NCBI GenBank assembly: GCA_017620205.1
Contig: JAFZQX010000003.1
Coordinates: 67,713 to 131,712 of the forward strand
Direction of reading: 5' to 3'
DNA length: 64,000 nucleotides
DNA from: Clostridia bacterium
GTDB lineage: Bacteria > Bacillota > Clostridia > UMGS1883 > UMGS1540
Position 1 is the first letter of the stretch. Every line of letters starts with the position of its first letter. Positions 7,574-16,283 of the stretch are shown piece after piece. A program made the position numbers and the translations under genes. The notes below the pieces were generated by a model. The model did no database searches. It was not told the DNA's origin and saw nothing but the letters and a program-made list of their open reading frames with translations.

Positions 7574-8833
7574 TTAGCCGTTATTGTCATCCGGAGGGAA
7601 ATAATCATATGGATTTTCGAAAGATTCTTCCTTTTTTGAACGCAAATATTTAATTACGTAAAGCAATATGAATACAGCCATTAATAATACGATGCCTATC
7701 AGTATGATAAGCGTCGGCGTGATTCCGGAGGCGTCCTCAGAATCATTTTTTGATTTCTTTGTTTCCGGCTTGGTTTTATCCTTTGAATCCGGTGTTTTGA
7801 CGCTGTCTATATTCTGTGTACCGGCAGCTTTATCTGCAGAAGAACCGGGATATTTTACGGAGTTCATGAATTCATCGAGCTCTGCAGCGTTTTCTGAGAG
7901 CCCCATATACTGAAAACTGTACAGCCAGCCGTTTTCCGCATGCATCAGAACAGTTGTGTTAAAGCTTGAGGCAGTTTCGGAAATTTCAGAAATATCCGAG
8001 CCGTCCAATTGATAATACAAAACACCGTTATACACTACATCTGAAAGCTTGCTTGGAGAAATGCCCAAAGATTTTGCAAATTTATTCTTGTTTTCAAAAT
8101 CCTCCGCCCACTTATTGCTGCCGTAGGTGATAACAGAAATATCGGACTTGTCGGATACAAATTTTGCGTCAACAAACTCTCTTTTGGCTGACAGTTCTTC
8201 TTGCTGCCAGCTTTCGGGTAAGTCTATAGTCAGGCCGGTTTTTGTGTCTTTATATACTGAAGAGGCAGTACTCTCTTTAGCCGGACTTTCTGCTGCTTTT
8301 GCGTCGGAATCAGTGAAAACTATGGTGTCAACAATTGCTTTTAAAGCCTCTTTTTGCTCTTCGGTTATGTTGCCCGTCATATTGCGGTAAGCTACGTAGA
8401 TTGATTTATAATCATGAATGGTACCGTATACTATGGATTGAAAAGATGTATTTGAGAATTGAAACGTAACAAATTTAGTCTGAGGATGATTATATATTTT
8501 CGGGTCTAATGATAACGTCATGTTATTCTGTGTAATCAGCTGTTGTATTGACGAAATAATCAGCGAGTCGTCCATTGTGTTAAAATCACTAATTACGGTT
8601 TTTGACATTGTTACAACAATTTGTTCGTTTACATCATTTGTTGTGGCAAGCAGATAAGTATCTTTTGATTCGCTCTTTGTGAGAAGTTCTCTGTCTGTTA
8701 TAACAAAGTAGTTGTCCGGAAACGTGATTTCCATACCCAATTCTGCAATTGTGCATTTGTTTTCGGCAGCATAAATACACATGAACCGAGAAAAAACAAT
8801 AATTAAAACCAATACCAACGATTTGAGTTTCAT
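7574..8833 (-). CDS. Membrane-anchored extracellular protein of unknown function
   Basis: About 419 residues. The signal peptide (LKSLVLVLIIVFSRFMCIYA) is followed by two similar extracellular halves, each opening with a pattern such as GMEITFPDNYFVI and GLTIDLPESWQQE. This resembles PsbP/DUF1795-like or lipoprotein LpqN-like alpha-beta repeats, though not strongly enough to name. A Ser/Lys-rich linker leads to one membrane helix (TPTLIILIGIVLLMAVFILL) and a short acidic, proline-rich cytoplasmic tail. Start: GAGGTGATT lies before ATG 8833; a GTG nine bases upstream sits inside that ribosome site and is rejected. It stands alone between two unrelated units. Confidence 0.7.
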   Translation of the reverse strand: MKLKSLVLVLIIVFSRFMCIYAAENKCTIAELGMEITFPDNYFVITDRELLTKSESKDTYLLATTNDVNEQIVVTMSKTVISDFNTMDDSLIISSIQQLITQNNMTLSLDPKIYNHPQTKFVTFQFSNTSFQSIVYGTIHDYKSIYVAYRNMTGNITEEQKEALKAIVDTIVFTDSDAKAAESPAKESTASSVYKDTKTGLTIDLPESWQQEELSAKREFVDAKFVSDKSDISVITYGSNKWAEDFENKNKFAKSLGISPSKLSDVVYNGVLYYQLDGSDISEISETASSFNTTVLMHAENGWLYSFQYMGLSENAAELDEFMNSVKYPGSSADKAAGTQNIDSVKTPDSKDKTKPETKKSKNDSEDASGITPTLIILIGIVLLMAVFILLYVIKYLRSKKEESFENPYDYFPPDDNNG

Positions 8834-8953
8834 GCGAATCACCTCTCTAAGCAGTTTGCTGTTGTTTTTCCTTCTTAAAATGTTTTTGTTTGCAGGGCTA
8901 AAAAGTGATTTCTTAAAAAGGACATCAAAGACTTATAAAAACAGACAAACTCT

Positions 8954-8983
8954 TTTATAATTATAGGGTTTTTCCGATTTCAA
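8954..8983 (-). promoter_or_regulatory. Possible promoter of the membrane-anchored protein gene
   Basis: On the minus strand TTGAAA (8983-8978) and TATAAA (8959-8954) are 18 bp apart, 120 bp before the start codon. The rest of 8843-9130 shows no gene. Confidence 0.4.
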
Positions 8984-9081
8984 TATATCATAAATGCACC
9001 GTTGGGTCAATGGGTCATGGTTGAATTTGGTTAAATCATACAAATGGTGCGTTGGTATTATAATAAATGCAGCCTCTAAAT

Positions 9082-9123
9082 ACATTAAAAACAAACAAAA
9101 AGCCCTCCCGTTTTGGGGAAGGC
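9082..9123 (-). terminator. Terminator of the three small unknown genes
   Basis: On the minus strand a GCCTTCCC/GGGAGGGC stem (9123-9102) with a CAAAAC loop is followed by TTTTTGTTTGTTTTT. It lies right after the stop of the last gene. Confidence 0.8.
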
Positions 9124-9130
9124 AGAACTT

Positions 9131-9379
9131 TTAAAATCCTGAGATAAATATAAACGCGAGCGCAAGGATTACCGTTTTATCGCAGTTTTTTTCACGCATG
9201 AGAAAGAAAATAACAGCGAGCAGAAGGATATCGTCCGTTTTCATATCAAAGGGTAGGGGAATCGGCTTTTTATTTATTTCGTGTTTTTCATGCGGTGAAG
9301 GCGCGTTTTGCTGAGTGGGTATGCCGTGGCGCATTTCTTCTGCTCTTTTTTCATATTCGCTGTAATACTTGCGGTACAT
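9131..9379 (-). CDS. Small membrane protein of unknown function
   Basis: Eighty-two residues. A charged N-terminal half (MYRKYYSEYEKRAEEMRHG, then a proline-rich linker) precedes two short hydrophobic segments near the C-terminus (DDILLLAVIFFLM and TVILALAFIFISGF) that could form a membrane hairpin. A GGGTGAT ribosome site precedes ATG 9379. It is the third gene of a tight minus-strand trio with 11- and 23-bp gaps and ends in a terminator. I do not recognise a named family; similar small genes occur in Clostridia genomes. Confidence 0.7.
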   Translation of the reverse strand: MYRKYYSEYEKRAEEMRHGIPTQQNAPSPHEKHEINKKPIPLPFDMKTDDILLLAVIFFLMREKNCDKTVILALAFIFISGF

Positions 9380-9390
9380 ATTCTATCACC

Positions 9391-9720
9391 CTATAAGTCT
9401 ATATTTTCAAGCAACGACGAGATTTTCGAGATTTTAAGTAGCTTTATAGCCGTATCGGCGCTTTCGGCGCGCTTGCCGCTGAGGTAAGGCTTTAAAGCAG
9501 AGATAAGTTTTACTCCGTTATCGTCCGTATCACTCAGTTTTGACATAACCCCTTGAAGTTTCATCATCATCTGCAAATTTTCAGGCGGAAAAGGGGCGGA
9601 GGATTCCTCGGTTTGAGTGCCGCCGCTTTCTTTATAAGAGGAAATCAGAGAGCTTATTTTACCCATGGTCTCCGGGTCGTTTAATATATTTTGTATCATG
9701 TTTTCCGCGTTGTCCGCCAT
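9391..9720 (-). CDS. Small soluble helical protein of unknown function
   Basis: One hundred and nine residues, mostly helical and without a signal peptide. The pattern MIQNILNDPETMGKISSLIS, then a Ser/Thr/Glu-rich linker, then LKPYLSGKRAESADTAIKLL suggests two helical bundles. It is the middle gene of the trio. Its N-terminal NDPE motif resembles the NNPD motif in the neighbouring 72-residue protein, so the two may share an origin. No function can be given. Confidence 0.7.
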   Translation of the reverse strand: MADNAENMIQNILNDPETMGKISSLISSYKESGGTQTEESSAPFPPENLQMMMKLQGVMSKLSDTDDNGVKLISALKPYLSGKRAESADTAIKLLKISKISSLLENIDL

Positions 9721-9743
9721 TTTTTTGCCCCTTTCCGCCTTTC

Positions 9744-9962
9744 TTAGAGAATGTCGTTTAGCTTGTTTGCCAAATCGGGATTGTTTTTAAGAAACGATAT
9801 GATATCGTTTTTGTCTTTGCCGCCTACTTTATCTCCGCGTTTTATACTTTCAACAACCTTTTTGCCTTCTTCCGTTTTGGCATACTGCTGCGCGGCGTTT
9901 ACAGCTTCCGCAAGCGTTTTGCCGTCCATGTTTTTAAAAAAATCGTTTAATGAATTTGACAT
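9744..9962 (-). CDS. Small charged helical protein of unknown function
   Basis: Seventy-two residues rich in Lys, Asp and Asn (SLNDFFKNMDGKTLAEAVN, KTEEGKKVVESIKRGDK, NNPDLANKLNDIL). It is predicted cytoplasmic and helical. It has a GGGAG ribosome site before ATG 9962 and is the first gene of the trio, divergent from the export operon at 10194. Not recognised. Confidence 0.7.
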   Translation of the reverse strand: MSNSLNDFFKNMDGKTLAEAVNAAQQYAKTEEGKKVVESIKRGDKVGGKDKNDIISFLKNNPDLANKLNDIL

Positions 9963-10093
9963 TTTTGTCTCCCTTTACGTTTAATTATATTTTTGCTGTT
10001 TATAATATATGCAAAATCGGAAGAATTTGTGCCGATAAACGCAAGTGTTTTATGTATTGTTACCGCAGTATGACAATTAATTGAACAATTGAT

Positions 10094-10138
10094 AATAGTT
10101 TATTAAAACTATTGACAAAGCGCAGCATAAAATATAAA
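10094..10138 (+). promoter_or_regulatory. Candidate promoter with overlapping inverted repeat for the export operon
   Basis: A TTGACA at 10112-10117 is followed by TATAAA (10133-10138, 15-bp spacer) or TAAACT (10135-10140, 17-bp spacer). An 8-bp inverted repeat AATAGTTT/AAACTATT (10094-10101 and 10106-10113) overlaps the first two bases of the -35 box, a position suited to a repressor. The regulator is not visible nearby. Confidence 0.45.
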
Positions 10139-10193
10139 CTAATAGTCGGTATTTTATGCTCTAAATTCAAAAAACAAACAGGGAGGCGGACAA

Positions 10194-11840
10194 ATGTTTA
10201 AGCGTACCGCTAATAAGACAAAAGAAAAGTTTAGAAGTTTTAATATAAAAAAGACCGTATCAATAGCTCTTGCCGCAGCTGTGGCACTTGGCACAACGGG
10301 ATATCTTGCACATAAAAAGCTTAATAAAAAAGATGACGGCGCATCGCAGACAGTCGCAATGGTTAGACGTGGGTCAATTGTAAAATCGCTTGAAGCAAGC
10401 GGAACGCTTGAAGCTCTTGATCAGTATGAAGTAACTGCGCTTGTCAGTGGAGATGTTATCAGCGATTACTTTGAAGAAGGCGATTATGTAAAAAAAGATC
10501 AGGTTTTATATAAGATAGACGCGACAGCGGTTGAAAACAGTATAGCGAAAGCGCAGAATTCACTTTCGCAGAACAAAATGACTTACAACGAAGCTGTTGA
10601 AAGCATTAAAGACTTAACGCTTACGTCGCCGCAGGAAGGCACGGTTACGGAAGTATACATAAATAACGGTGATGAAATTAATATGGGTGACAGAATATGC
10701 TCTTTGTCCGATAACTACAATATGACTCTTGATATTACTTTTTTGAGCTCGCAGACGGACAGTATAAGCGTAGGGGACGCGGCAACAGTTGAAATAACCG
10801 GCGGCGGAGGGTCTTTTCCGGGAACGGTATCATCTGTGGCAAGCGGCGTTTTGACAAACAGCTTGGGTGTTCCCGTTGTAAATGTTGAGATAACCGTACA
10901 AAATCCCGGCGGAATTGAAGGCGGAGACACTGCAACCGCCATAATAGGAGCCGTTGCATGTGCTGAACCGGGGAAATTCAAAAATTCAAATGAAACTACC
11001 GTTACCGCAAAAGCTTCCGGGACAGTCAGCGGATTTCATTTAATAAAAGGTGACCGCGTATCAAAGGGGCAGAAAATTCTCAGTCTTTCAAATACGGCGG
11101 TTTCCAATCAACTTAAAAAGAGTGAACTTATGGTAAACGACTCAAGTATTTCGCTTGATGGGCTTTACGATGACCTTTCCAAATATTCTATCAAAGCTCC
11201 GATATCGGGAAAGGTCATACAAAAAAGCGTAAAAGCCGGAGATAAAATAGCGTCCCAGATGGGAAGCACGTCGATGGCTGTCATTGCAGACCTTTCCGCG
11301 TTTAAAATGACGATGGATATAGATGAGCTTGATATTCTTTCGGTAAATGTCGGGCAAACAGTTGAAATACGTGCAGACGCGCTCGGAGATAAGGTTTTTT
11401 ACGGCACTGTAAATAACGTCAGCATTGTCGGAACATCGGAAAACGGCGTTACTACATATCCTGTTGAAGTTCTTATTACCGATGTTGAAGGTACTGATCT
11501 TATTCCGGGTCTTAACGTTACGGCAACAATAGTAGTCGAGAAGAAGGACGATGTTTTGCTGCTTCCCGCTTCCGCTGTAAACAGAGGCAACACCGTTACA
11601 AAAGCGGAAACCGAAGAGACAGTTGAAGTTAAAACGGGTTTGAGCGACGGAAACAATATAGAAATTACCGAAGGGCTCAAAGAAGGAGATCAGGTTATTA
11701 TAAGAGAGGTTCCCGTTGGCAACGCGTCGGAAAACATGTTTGAGAGCATGGGTGAGAGACATAAGGCAAACGGAGGCCCGTCGGGAATGGAAGGAATGCA
11801 GGGAGGGCCTCCCTCCGGTAACGGTGGAATGAACAGATGA
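10194..11840 (+). CDS. Membrane fusion/adaptor protein (HlyD/MacA/YknX-like) with two adaptor units
   Basis: A 548-residue extracytoplasmic adaptor anchored by one N-terminal helix (near residue 30). It carries lipoyl-like half motifs twice. The first set is ALVSGDVISDYFEEGDYVKK and LTSPQEGTVTEVYINNGDEI (about residues 80-170) with a beta-barrel. The second is AKASGTVSGFHLIKGDRVSK and YSIKAPISGKVIQKSVKAGD (about 280-370), again followed by a beta-barrel (MTMDIDELDILSVNVGQTVEI). Typical MacA/YknX proteins have one set and about 380 residues, so this looks like an internal duplication. The end is Gly/Met/Pro-rich. It would link the MacB-like permease encoded downstream to the cell wall side. 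GGGAGG precedes the ATG. Confidence 0.85.
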   Translation: MFKRTANKTKEKFRSFNIKKTVSIALAAAVALGTTGYLAHKKLNKKDDGASQTVAMVRRGSIVKSLEASGTLEALDQYEVTALVSGDVISDYFEEGDYVKKDQVLYKIDATAVENSIAKAQNSLSQNKMTYNEAVESIKDLTLTSPQEGTVTEVYINNGDEINMGDRICSLSDNYNMTLDITFLSSQTDSISVGDAATVEITGGGGSFPGTVSSVASGVLTNSLGVPVVNVEITVQNPGGIEGGDTATAIIGAVACAEPGKFKNSNETTVTAKASGTVSGFHLIKGDRVSKGQKILSLSNTAVSNQLKKSELMVNDSSISLDGLYDDLSKYSIKAPISGKVIQKSVKAGDKIASQMGSTSMAVIADLSAFKMTMDIDELDILSVNVGQTVEIRADALGDKVFYGTVNNVSIVGTSENGVTTYPVEVLITDVEGTDLIPGLNVTATIVVEKKDDVLLLPASAVNRGNTVTKAETEETVEVKTGLSDGNNIEITEGLKEGDQVIIREVPVGNASENMFESMGERHKANGGPSGMEGMQGGPPSGNGGMNR

Positions 11841-12532
11841 TAGAGTTTCGTGATATTTATAAAATCTATAATGAGGGCGAAGCCGAAAATGAGGTCAGGG
11901 CTGTAGACGGCATTTCGTTTTTTATAGGACGAGGTGAATTTGTAGGCATAGTAGGTGCGTCCGGTTCGGGAAAATCAACATGCATGAACATTATAGGCTG
12001 TCTTGATGTTCCTACAAGGGGACAGTATCTTTTAAACGGTACGGACGTCAGCACGATGTCGGAAAAGCAGCTTGCGCATGTCAGAAACAGGGAACTCGGC
12101 TTTGTTTTTCAACAGTATAATTTAATACCTAAGCTTACTATACTTGAAAATGTTGAATTGCCTTTGCTTTATAAAGGAATAGGCCAGTCGGAAAGGAGAG
12201 AGCTTTCGTTTCGTGCTCTTGAAAAAGTAGGCCTTGCGGACAGGGTTAAAAAGTATCCTGCCCAGCTTTCCGGCGGACAGCAGCAGAGAGCTTCAATTGC
12301 CCGCGCGCTTGCGGGGAATCCGCCCGTTATTTTGGCAGACGAGCCGACGGGCGCGCTCGATTCAAAAACAGGGCGCGATATTTTGGAGTTCATAAAAAAG
12401 CTTAATGAAGAGGACGGCACTACGATAGTTCTTATAACACACGATCCTTCTATTGCTGAAGAGTGCCCCAGGGTTTTGAAAATTCATGACGGTAAAATTA
12501 TAGACGATATCAGAAAGCAGGATATAAAATGA
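11837..12532 (+). CDS. MacB/LolD-type ABC transporter ATPase
   Basis: A 231-residue nucleotide-binding subunit with Walker A GASGSGKST, the Q-loop region FVFQQYNLIPKLT, signature LSGGQQQRA, Walker B VILADEPTGAL and a His-switch ITHD. It overlaps the adaptor gene by ATGA and is overlapped by the permease gene, so all three are translationally coupled. The set resembles YknXYZ of Bacillus or MacAB, which use ATP to drive peptide or toxin extrusion by mechanotransmission rather than classical transport. Substrate unknown. Confidence 0.93.
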   Translation: MIEFRDIYKIYNEGEAENEVRAVDGISFFIGRGEFVGIVGASGSGKSTCMNIIGCLDVPTRGQYLLNGTDVSTMSEKQLAHVRNRELGFVFQQYNLIPKLTILENVELPLLYKGIGQSERRELSFRALEKVGLADRVKKYPAQLSGGQQQRASIARALAGNPPVILADEPTGALDSKTGRDILEFIKKLNEEDGTTIVLITHDPSIAEECPRVLKIHDGKIIDDIRKQDIK

Positions 12533-13704
12533 GTATTACACAGTCTTTTATGCTTGCCGTAAAAAGCCTTGCTGCAAGCAAAATGCGCGCGTTTTTGACA
12601 ATGCTCGGTATCGTAATAGGCGTTGCGGCTGTTATCGCGCTTGTAAGTCTTATGAACGGAATGAGCTCGCTTATCGTTTCCTCTTTTGAAGATATGGGAA
12701 TGAATAACATCATGGTATCTTTTACACCGCGCGGCGGCAACAGGGAGATTAAACCGGAAGATATGCAGAAGTTTTGCGATGATAGAGAAGATTTGTATTT
12801 CGGAATGACTCCTACTTTAAACATTATGGGTGCGACGGTTAAACAAGGCACCGTGAATTCAAACACATCGAGTGTTGTCGGCGTCAGTGAGCTTTACGAT
12901 GAAATAAACGGCAAAGCAGTTGAACAAGGTACGTTTTTGACGTATGTTGACGTTGAAAACAGAATGAGAAACTGCGTTATCGGCACGTATGTCAGAGATT
13001 ATTTTTTTGACGGAGACGCAATAGGAAAAACGATTAAAATAAACGGATATCCCTTTTGCGTAACGGGCGTTTTGGAAGAAAGCGCGGGAGGGGAACAGTC
13101 GTCTGCGGACGATACGATTCTCATACCTTACACCGTAGCGAGCAAAATAGCGTTTACAAGAGTTTCAAACTATACCGTGGCGGCGAAAGACAATGAACAC
13201 GTTGAAGAAGCAAAAAAAGAACTTCAAAAGTATCTTTTTAATGAGCTCGGCGATGAGGATATGTATACCATAATAACTATGCAGGAGGCCGCAAACATAG
13301 TTGATGACATATTGGGTAAAATGTCAATGGTTTTGGTGGGCATAGCGGGTATATCACTTCTTGTAGGCGGTATCGGCATAATGAATATCATGCTTGTGTC
13401 CGTAACGGAACGGACGCGGGAAATAGGTATAAGAAAAGCGCTGGGGGCAACACCCTGGGATATTCTGAGTCAATTTGTTGTTGAAGCAATAACTACAAGC
13501 GCAATAGGCGGAGTTGTAGGTATATTTTTCGGAGTGTTTCTTGCGAGAATGCTTGGAAATATGGTAGGGCTTCGTGCTGTAATTTCCGCATCGGCTATTC
13601 TAATTTCCGTTTCGGTGTCTGCCGGGATAGGTATTGCGTTCGGATACTTTCCGGCAAAAAAAGCAGCTAAACTTAATCCCATTGATGCACTGAGATATGA
13701 CTGA
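12529..13704 (+). CDS. MacB/YknZ-type ABC transporter permease (FtsX domain)
   Basis: 391 residues. One N-terminal membrane helix (MRAFLTMLGIVIGVAAVIAL) is followed by an extracellular MacB periplasmic-core-like domain. Three C-terminal helices of the FtsX domain contain the conserved ISLLVGGIGIMNIMLVSVTE and TREIGIRKALGA. It pairs with the ATPase encoded immediately before and the duplicated adaptor. The following SLH gene begins 16 bp later, so it is likely on the same transcript. Confidence 0.92.
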   Translation: MSITQSFMLAVKSLAASKMRAFLTMLGIVIGVAAVIALVSLMNGMSSLIVSSFEDMGMNNIMVSFTPRGGNREIKPEDMQKFCDDREDLYFGMTPTLNIMGATVKQGTVNSNTSSVVGVSELYDEINGKAVEQGTFLTYVDVENRMRNCVIGTYVRDYFFDGDAIGKTIKINGYPFCVTGVLEESAGGEQSSADDTILIPYTVASKIAFTRVSNYTVAAKDNEHVEEAKKELQKYLFNELGDEDMYTIITMQEAANIVDDILGKMSMVLVGIAGISLLVGGIGIMNIMLVSVTERTREIGIRKALGATPWDILSQFVVEAITTSAIGGVVGIFFGVFLARMLGNMVGLRAVISASAILISVSVSAGIGIAFGYFPAKKAAKLNPIDALRYD

Positions 13705-13719
13705 GAAAGGAACAAAGAA

Positions 13720-15984
13720 ATGAAAAAAAGAATTTTGACGGCGCTTTTTGCACTGATATGGCTTTTCAGCCTGACCGCGTTTGCCTCTGATGAAGACAAC
13801 AGGCTGGGAATGCTTAGCAATTTGAATATTATGGTAGGCTACGGCGATGGCGATTTCGGCCTTGACAGGGCAGTTACGCGAGCCGAGTTTACAAAGATGG
13901 CAGTTGCCGCCTCAAAGTACAGGAATTCTGTTGCAACAAGACTTTCCGTTTCGCCTTTTTCAGATGTTATGTATGACAGCTGGTATGCCCCGTATGTTTA
14001 TATAGGCGCTGTAAACGGTGTTTTAAAAGGCTATAAGGACGGTTCCTTCAAGCCCGACGGACTTATTACATATGAAGAGGCTTTAACGGTTGCGCTCCGT
14101 CTTTTGGGATACGAAGACAGCGAATTTGAATATGCATGGCCTTACGGTCAGGTAGGCACTGCGGAAAAAATTGGTCTTTGTGATAATATGAATTCCGGCG
14201 TTGGCGAGATTCAAACAAGAAATCAGGTTTCGCATCTTTTTTACAATCTTTTAAAGACCACACCTAAAAACGGCAGCGGCGATTATGTAAAAGCAATAGG
14301 TTATGAAATACTTGACGATATTATACTTGTTTCATCAAACAATGAAACACAGACTGTAGACAAAGGGTATGTGTACACAAGCGAGGGACTTTATAAAACT
14401 GCGGACGGTTTTGATTATACACTTGTTGGACTGCGGGGTGACGCAGTTTTAAAGGACGGAAAGATAACAGCATTTCTTCCGGACGTTCAGAGCGAAAAAA
14501 CATACAGCGTGTTTTCGTCTGCAGGCGGAAATTACATTCTTTTGGAAAACGGAGAAGTATCAAACTATAAGCTTGACAAAGACGGCGTGCTCTATTACGG
14601 AATGCAGAAAACAACCGTGGGAGCATTTCAAAACCAATTTGAGCCCGGAGATATACTCCGCGTGTATTTTGACAAAGATATGAAAGATGACTATGTTATC
14701 TACGACAGCGGCGAGCTTGACGGCCCCTTTACGGTAAAGGGATCCGGCTGGATGAATGATAACGGAATCCCCAAAGATGCGGCTGTTATACGCGGCGGCA
14801 ATAAAGTGGCGGCATCGGCAGTAAAGAAAAACGATATTATTTATTATTCTCCGACAATAAATGTGGTTTGGTCCTACTGTGACAGTGTTATAGGCGTTTA
14901 TGAGTCTGCATTTCCAAACCAGAATATGCCGGAAAGTATAACTGTTTCGGGTAAAACATATAGTATTGAGGGCTCTTCCGCATATAATGCGCTCTCATCA
15001 AACGGAACGTTATCTTACGGCGATACCGTTACACTTCTTTTGGGCAAAAACGGAGGTGTTGCGGACGCGGTGAGTGTTTACGGCGAAGATGAAGAAACAG
15101 TCGGGTTCATGGTCGAAGCGGGAGTGAAAACTTTCACAAACGCATCGGGCAGGGAATACTCGTCAAATTATATCAGCGTTGTAGGTACGGACGGCGTTTT
15201 GCGTGAATACGAGACCGAAAAGGACTATTCTAAAGACAGATTTGAAAACAGTGTTTTAAAACTCAGCTTTTCCGGCGGAAAAGCTGCGGCAAGTGTTTTG
15301 AAAAGCAGTGATTCGGTTTCGGGAACATACAGCTATTCTTCCCAAAAGCTGGGCAAATACATTCTAAACTCGGATTCTGAGATAATTGATGTGGCGGGCA
15401 AGACAGATAAAGACGGCGTCCTTTGGAAAAAGGTATTTCCGCAAAGGCTTGACGGAATAAGCTTTTCTGAAAGAGATATCTTCTATGCCGAGGCTTCGGA
15501 AGACAATGTGATTAAAAAACTGATATTAAACAATGTAACCGGGGATGTATACGGTTACGGTCTTGTAACAAAGGCTTCGGCGAATAACTTCATTACATCC
15601 GGTGATTACACATATTTTGAAGGTGCTTCAAAATACGAAACCACGACAATGGGGATAACTTTTTCAGTTCATGCCGGGCAGCCCGTACAAATAAGACAGA
15701 GTGTACAAGGCGGTATGCAGTCGGTATCGATGTTGAAGCAGCTTAATGAATATGAAGGCTTGACGGCTGTAAGTGAAACCTATGCCGTGACCGGTAACGA
15801 AAAATATAAGCTTTCCGACAACGTACATGTCTACTTAAACAGTGAGTCTTATGAGTATCAGTCTATAACATTATCTCAGCTTTTGGCAAACGCAAATGAT
15901 TATATTATTACGGCTTTTTACGACAAAACAGAAAAGTCCGGAGGCAGAATCAGAGTGCTTCTTGCAAAGCCAAAAACGAAATAA
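13720..15984 (+). CDS. S-layer homology protein with large beta-rich C-terminal region
   Basis: 754 residues with a signal peptide (about 1-22). Three N-terminal SLH repeats span roughly residues 28-200; markers are YGDGDFGLDRAVTRAEFTKM, FSDVMYDSWYAPYVYIGAV and YKDGSFKPDGLITYEEALTV. The remaining ~550 residues are beta-strand-rich with many Gly-Asp turns and no recognised enzyme motif. The SLH part should bind the wall polymer and hold the protein at the surface. Since it is last in the export operon it may be the exported cargo, a surface partner of the adaptor, or simply cotranscribed. Its architecture resembles the protein at 52616-55696. Confidence 0.8.
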   Translation: MKKRILTALFALIWLFSLTAFASDEDNRLGMLSNLNIMVGYGDGDFGLDRAVTRAEFTKMAVAASKYRNSVATRLSVSPFSDVMYDSWYAPYVYIGAVNGVLKGYKDGSFKPDGLITYEEALTVALRLLGYEDSEFEYAWPYGQVGTAEKIGLCDNMNSGVGEIQTRNQVSHLFYNLLKTTPKNGSGDYVKAIGYEILDDIILVSSNNETQTVDKGYVYTSEGLYKTADGFDYTLVGLRGDAVLKDGKITAFLPDVQSEKTYSVFSSAGGNYILLENGEVSNYKLDKDGVLYYGMQKTTVGAFQNQFEPGDILRVYFDKDMKDDYVIYDSGELDGPFTVKGSGWMNDNGIPKDAAVIRGGNKVAASAVKKNDIIYYSPTINVVWSYCDSVIGVYESAFPNQNMPESITVSGKTYSIEGSSAYNALSSNGTLSYGDTVTLLLGKNGGVADAVSVYGEDEETVGFMVEAGVKTFTNASGREYSSNYISVVGTDGVLREYETEKDYSKDRFENSVLKLSFSGGKAAASVLKSSDSVSGTYSYSSQKLGKYILNSDSEIIDVAGKTDKDGVLWKKVFPQRLDGISFSERDIFYAEASEDNVIKKLILNNVTGDVYGYGLVTKASANNFITSGDYTYFEGASKYETTTMGITFSVHAGQPVQIRQSVQGGMQSVSMLKQLNEYEGLTAVSETYAVTGNEKYKLSDNVHVYLNSESYEYQSITLSQLLANANDYIITAFYDKTEKSGGRIRVLLAKPKTK

Positions 15985-16015
15985 CGGATAAGCATTAATG
16001 CTTCAAAATCATAAA

Positions 16016-16052
16016 CCTCTTTGCTCCCGTTTGGGGCAAAGAGGTAATCTTT
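16016..16052 (+). terminator. Likely terminator of the export/SLH operon
   Basis: A 12-bp stem (CCTCTTTGCTCC with GGGGCAAAGAGG, one wobble) with a CGTTT loop. The tail TAATCTTTTGT is only moderately U-rich. Confidence 0.6.
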
Positions 16053-16131
16053 TGTAAAACCTGCAAACTGTGCACTTTGGCATGTAATTGCATGTGTAAT
16101 AAAAAAATAGCAGAAAAAATATAAAAAACTC

Positions 16132-16160
16132 TTGATTTTACAATATTTATGTTGTATAAT
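16132..16160 (+). promoter_or_regulatory. Sigma-A promoter of the rpsB operon
   Basis: TTGATT (16132-16137), 17-bp spacer, TATAAT (16155-16160). It gives a leader of about 115 nt before rpsB. Confidence 0.8.
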
Positions 16161-16166
16161 AATAGG

Positions 16167-16269
16167 GCTTGTAAAAATCCGCACGCAGATTGAGCGTAAG
16201 CCGGTTCTGTAAAGCATGCTGCTTTATGGCGGCGGCGCGTTGACATTTGCGGAGGTAAAAAAACATTTT
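16167..16269 (+). promoter_or_regulatory. Possible structured 5' leader of rpsB
   Basis: The ~115-nt leader is GC-richer than other intergenic DNA here and contains a perfect TAAAGCA/TGCTTTA hairpin. Long leaders of rpsB often carry an S2 autoregulatory structure. I cannot match a defined motif, so this is a suggestion only. Confidence 0.3.
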
Positions 16270-16283
16270 AGGAGGTGCGCTAC

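Noticed and set aside
11142-11762. 206-codon minus-strand open frame inside the adaptor gene
   Set aside because: It is a shadow of the plus-strand reading frame with no ribosome site and no recognisable protein features.
16240-16250. TTGACA in the rpsB leader
   Set aside because: There is no -10 box at a usable distance; it lies downstream of a good promoter.
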